Shown here piece after piece: positions 14,198-15,935 of a stretch of 15,935 nucleotides of DNA (positions within the stretch are counted from its first letter, which is position 1; each line of letters opens with the position of its first letter). The translations under genes were made by a program, and so were the position numbers. This stretch comes from Helicobacteraceae bacterium (GTDB lineage: Bacteria > Campylobacterota > Campylobacteria > Campylobacterales > SZUA-545), in contig JAISMA010000223.1 of assembly GCA_031276985.1 (NCBI GenBank), positions 1 to 15,935 on the forward strand. The letters are read 5' to 3'. A model generated the notes under the pieces. The model was not told the DNA's origin and ran no database searches. It saw nothing but the letters and a program-made list of their open reading frames with translations.

Positions 14198-14601
14198 CCC
14201 GCAAGCAGTACTTGACTTGCGATCGCCGCGTATTGCTCCGCCGCGATCGTGTTGCCGCTTGATTGCGAATGAACAAGATCGCCCAGTAGCGCTTGGCTTA
14301 GGCGATCGTTTATATACGTTTTTGCCAGCGGATCGCGAAAGCGCGTGAAGGCAATGTTGAAATACGGCGAACTTTCTTGCGCGAGTTTGCCGTAGATAAA
14401 GCCAATGCCGAATATGCCGCGCCCTTCGTCGTGCTGGCTGTATATCGCCACGGGCATTCCAATATCCGCCTGCGTATGCGCGTTAATCTGCCATTTGTGC
14501 AGCGCGAAGCCGTTTTGCTTGTATTCGCCAAGTAGCCGCAGTATGTTTTCATGCTCCCATGTTTTCCAAGTGAGCAGAAACGCTTTGCTTTCGTTTGCCA
14601 T
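14191..14601 (-). CDS. EVE/PUA-like domain protein, 136 residues
   Basis: Probably a stand-alone EVE (PUA-like) domain, a fold that binds modified nucleobases in DNA or RNA. Features seen are the start AFLLTWKTW (7-15), W37 in KWQINAHTQ, the central IGMPVAIYSQHDEGRGIFGIGFI (47-69), which matches the usual 'GDRVFLLRQG-EPRGIIGSG' pattern, and the SQSSGNTI stretch (112-119) that matches the C-terminal 'QSSG' of related domains. This is pattern recall, not a search. The ATG at 14601 is chosen because GGAGGAG precedes it by a few bases; a TTG at 14625 would be further upstream but has no such site. It starts 14 bases after the secreted-protein gene, in one operon. EVE proteins often occur near restriction or other defence genes. 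No signal peptide. Confidence 0.55.
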   Translation of the reverse strand: MANESKAFLLTWKTWEHENILRLLGEYKQNGFALHKWQINAHTQADIGMPVAIYSQHDEGRGIFGIGFIYGKLAQESSPYFNIAFTRFRDPLAKTYINDRLSQALLGDLVHSQSSGNTIAAEQYAAIASQVLLAGD

Positions 14602-14615
14602 ATTCTCCTCCCGCC

Positions 14616-15137
14616 CTATTTCCAACTGCCGTCGGCTTTTTTCGTTTGCTCGAACTTACCTTCAAGATAGCCCTTTACAACGGTATCTTTAGGCGCAATC
14701 ATCACCTGTTGAGCCTCCAGATCGTCGGGCTGGAGACGCGCAAGATCGTAGCGGGTGAGCTTACCGCCCACTTTTTCCAGAATTTCTTCCCAGTTCCTTC
14801 GCGTCAAATGTGACGAAATATCGTCGCACTCAGGACTAAGCGCTACGGCGGCGGTAACGCCTTGCTTGAATACCAGATCGACGGTGTACTTAACCGTTCG
14901 TTTATATTCGCTCGTTTGCTCTATGGCGACTTTTACGCCACCGAGGTCAAGATGATCGGGATAGCAAGCAATCATCACAGCACTGCTTCGCCAGTCTTTG
15001 ACTGCTTTAAGCACAATCGGCTCGATCTCCTTCGTCTCCTCTGCGGTTAGCGCGCGATATTCCGCTAACGCGCCAATCGCAAACGCGCCCGTAACGGCAA
15101 TCGCCGCAAACAATCTACCAATGCCCTGAACCCTCAT
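14616..15137 (-). CDS. Secreted protein of unknown function, 173 residues
   Basis: Not recognised. It has a good Sec signal peptide: MRVQGIGR, a hydrophobic core (9-22), and a cleavage site after GALA (A25). The mature part is about 148 residues, charged, with two cysteines (C58 and C104) that could form a disulfide, and it ends TVVKGYLEGKFEQTKKADGSWK. It is first in a minus-strand operon with the EVE gene 14 bases behind. The ATG at 15137 is preferred because AAGGAG lies six bases upstream and the signal peptide then begins normally; a TTG at 15158 would add residues that overlap the ribosome binding site. It is divergent from the XRE regulator, whose likely operator lies 25-42 bases upstream of the ATG. 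Confidence 0.72.
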   Translation of the reverse strand: MRVQGIGRLFAAIAVTGAFAIGALAEYRALTAEETKEIEPIVLKAVKDWRSSAVMIACYPDHLDLGGVKVAIEQTSEYKRTVKYTVDLVFKQGVTAAVALSPECDDISSHLTRRNWEEILEKVGGKLTRYDLARLQPDDLEAQQVMIAPKDTVVKGYLEGKFEQTKKADGSWK

Positions 15138-15161
15138 GAAACTCTCCTTAAAAGACAAAAT

Positions 15162-15219
15162 AACTCACTTTGGTGAGTTGCATTGCAATTATGCCGCGCA
15201 TAAACTTAAATAAACTCAC
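15162..15219. promoter_or_regulatory. Operator region between the XRE gene and the divergent operon
   Basis: AACTCAC-TTTG-GTGAGTT (15162-15179) is a perfect 7-bp palindrome with a 4-base centre, of the size bound by Cro/CI-type dimers. A third half-site AACTCAC lies at 15213-15219, inside a direct repeat TAAACT spaced 10 bases (15201 and 15211). A small palindrome TTGCATTGCAA (15178-15188) touches the first site. For the XRE gene, TTGCAT (15178) and TAAACT (15201) are 17 bases apart and could be the -35/-10 pair. Confidence 0.6.
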
Positions 15220-15234
15220 AATAGGGAGGTACGT

Positions 15235-15510
15235 TTGCGCGGCGAATTGCATAATAGCGATGTTGCTAGGCTGTATAAGCAAATAGGTGCGAACGTCAAA
15301 CGAATCAGAACAGAAAAAAAGATCAGTCAATTGGAATTAAGCGTGGAAATGGGGCTAAAATCGGTGTCGCTCGTCTCAAAAGCGGAAATCGCGCTTGAAA
15401 ACAAACATTTCAATCTTGAGCATTTGGCGCGAATCGCGTATATATTTGGCGTGGATATTCGGGAATTTTTTAACGGCGTAAATCCCATAAAGCCGACGTT
15501 GCAAACGTAA
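15235..15510 (+). CDS. XRE-family transcriptional regulator
   Basis: A 91-residue Cro/CI-type DNA-binding protein. The helix-turn-helix domain spans about residues 15-75: IGANVKRIRTEKKISQLELS, then the recognition part (SVSLVSKAEIALENK) and the closing FNLEHLARIAYIFGVDIREFF. There is no additional sensor or peptidase domain. The TTG start is chosen because an excellent ribosome binding site (GGGAGGT) lies four bases upstream and no ATG is available before the domain. It diverges from the minus-strand operon of secreted, EVE and membrane proteins with 97 bases between the start codons. The repeats there suggest that it represses both itself and that operon. Short XRE regulators of this kind are common in mobile or defence-like modules. 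Confidence 0.85.
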   Translation: MRGELHNSDVARLYKQIGANVKRIRTEKKISQLELSVEMGLKSVSLVSKAEIALENKHFNLEHLARIAYIFGVDIREFFNGVNPIKPTLQT

Positions 15511-15585
15511 CGTAACCAATCCCGCGACAATCAAAGCGATCTGCCGCGTATTTTCCGCTACAAAAGCCCGTTAAAAGCGAAAGAA

Positions 15586-15654
15586 AACCGAGAATAACGC
15601 CGTCCGTGTTTTAGTCGAGAACAATTCGATGCAACGGACAAGCCCGCTTCGGTT
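15586..15654. repeat. Nested inverted repeats in the convergent gap after the XRE gene
   Basis: The 173-base gap between the convergent XRE and nitroreductase genes has no ORF of note. It contains three nested complementary pairs: AACCGA/TCGGTT (15586-15591, 15649-15654), GTCCGT/ACGGAC (15602-15607, 15634-15639) and TCGA/TCGA (15615-15618, 15626-15629). The loops between them are unequal. It may act as a bidirectional terminator or be a structured RNA. Confidence 0.35.
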
Positions 15655-15683
15655 ATTTCGCGTATTTTATCAAACTAGGGCAT

Positions 15684-15935
15684 TTATTGGTATGAAATTA
15701 GCGTTTCGACGTTTTTTCTTAACGAGTATGGCGTTTTTTCGGCGTAGCCCAATCTAAGCGCGATCGTAGGATATTCGTTGTCGATTGGAATTTTGGTTGC
15801 GAGATCGTTTGCCAAGCCCGCTATTTCGCACGGCTGATTTATATACGCATGCGCGATCCCAAATGCCGTCGCTTTTAGCAAAAATCTTTGCAATGAGCGA
15901 CCCAAATCAATCCATTCCGTTACGCTGTCGCGCCG
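15684..15935 (-). CDS. Acg-like nitroreductase family protein (3' part, cut by window edge)
   Basis: The minus-strand frame is open to the window edge, so only the last 83 residues are present. They match the C-terminal end of Acg-type nitroreductases (flavin-dependent oxidoreductase fold): WIDLGRSLQRFLLKATAFGIA, then NQPCEI, then PTIALRLGYAEKTPYSLRKNVE, which corresponds to the usual 'LRLGY..P.P.T.RRPVEEVL' ending. The TTG at 15905 is internal and not a start. The N-terminal FMN-binding half is outside the window, so activity cannot be judged. It converges with the XRE gene. The family assignment comes from recall of the C-terminal pattern. Confidence 0.65.
   Translation of the reverse strand, partial: RRDSVTEWIDLGRSLQRFLLKATAFGIAHAYINQPCEIAGLANDLATKIPIDNEYPTIALRLGYAEKTPYSLRKNVETLISYQ

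Noticed and set aside
13790..14215. Plus-strand frame of 141 codons
   Set aside because: Antisense to the 177-residue gene, which has its own ribosome binding site and membrane segment.
552..14226. Cyanobacterial origin suggested by HIP1-like octamers
   Set aside because: Gene content and order (rny, cyclo-ligase, TlpA-like, ftsY, radA; short FtsY) point to Campylobacterota, so the octamer alone is not taxonomic evidence.
14602..14625. Upstream TTG start of the EVE-domain gene
   Set aside because: The extension would be translated from the ribosome binding site region itself; the ATG at 14601 has GGAGGAG at good spacing.
1..15935. tRNA, rRNA, CRISPR array, insertion sequence
   Set aside because: No T-arm-like GTTCGAATC motifs, no regularly spaced repeats and no transposase motifs were seen on either strand.

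Overview
The window looks like a chromosomal segment of a Campylobacterota (epsilonproteobacterial) organism. The block 5-formyltetrahydrofolate cyclo-ligase / rny / TlpA-type thioredoxin / ftsY / radA matches, from memory, the order seen around rny, ftsY and radA in Campylobacter and relatives. FtsY lacks the long acidic N-terminal domain, as is usual there. The base composition is more GC-rich than classic Campylobacter or Helicobacter, and the octamer GCGATCGC is strongly over-represented, so this is probably an uncultured or less familiar lineage. No rRNA, tRNA, CRISPR array or recognisable transposase was seen.

Left part (1-4535, + strand): the 3' half of a type I restriction-modification operon. 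It holds the distal target-recognition domain of HsdS (gene cut by the window edge), the complete HsdR translocase/nuclease, and a YgjP/DUF45 zinc metallopeptidase. The three overlap by 8 and 4 bases. hsdM and the first half of hsdS should lie just outside the window.

Middle (4592-12806): housekeeping genes. On the minus strand, hom (homoserine dehydrogenase) is followed by pncA (nicotinamidase), with its own promoter-like leader. Upstream, a second minus-strand operon runs cyclo-ligase, rny (RNase Y), argH; consecutive genes overlap (83 and 4 bases) and a terminator-like hairpin lies at the end of argH. A very short divergent promoter region around 10054 separates this from a plus-strand operon: TlpA-like lipoprotein, ftsY, radA.

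Right part (12807-15935): accessory-looking DNA. An XRE regulator (TTG start, strong ribosome binding site) diverges from a minus-strand gene row: a secreted 173-residue protein, an EVE/PUA-like domain protein, a membrane-anchored 177-residue protein, then three tiny single-pass membrane ORFs (24, 33 and 38 residues). The shared promoter region carries a perfect AACTCAC/GTGAGTT palindrome plus a third copy of the half-site, a likely operator. Several inverted repeats occupy the gaps, including a nested, junction-like one at 13046-13111. The window ends in the 3' part of an Acg-like nitroreductase gene. The most novel-looking material is the row of micro-proteins and the XRE-controlled module.
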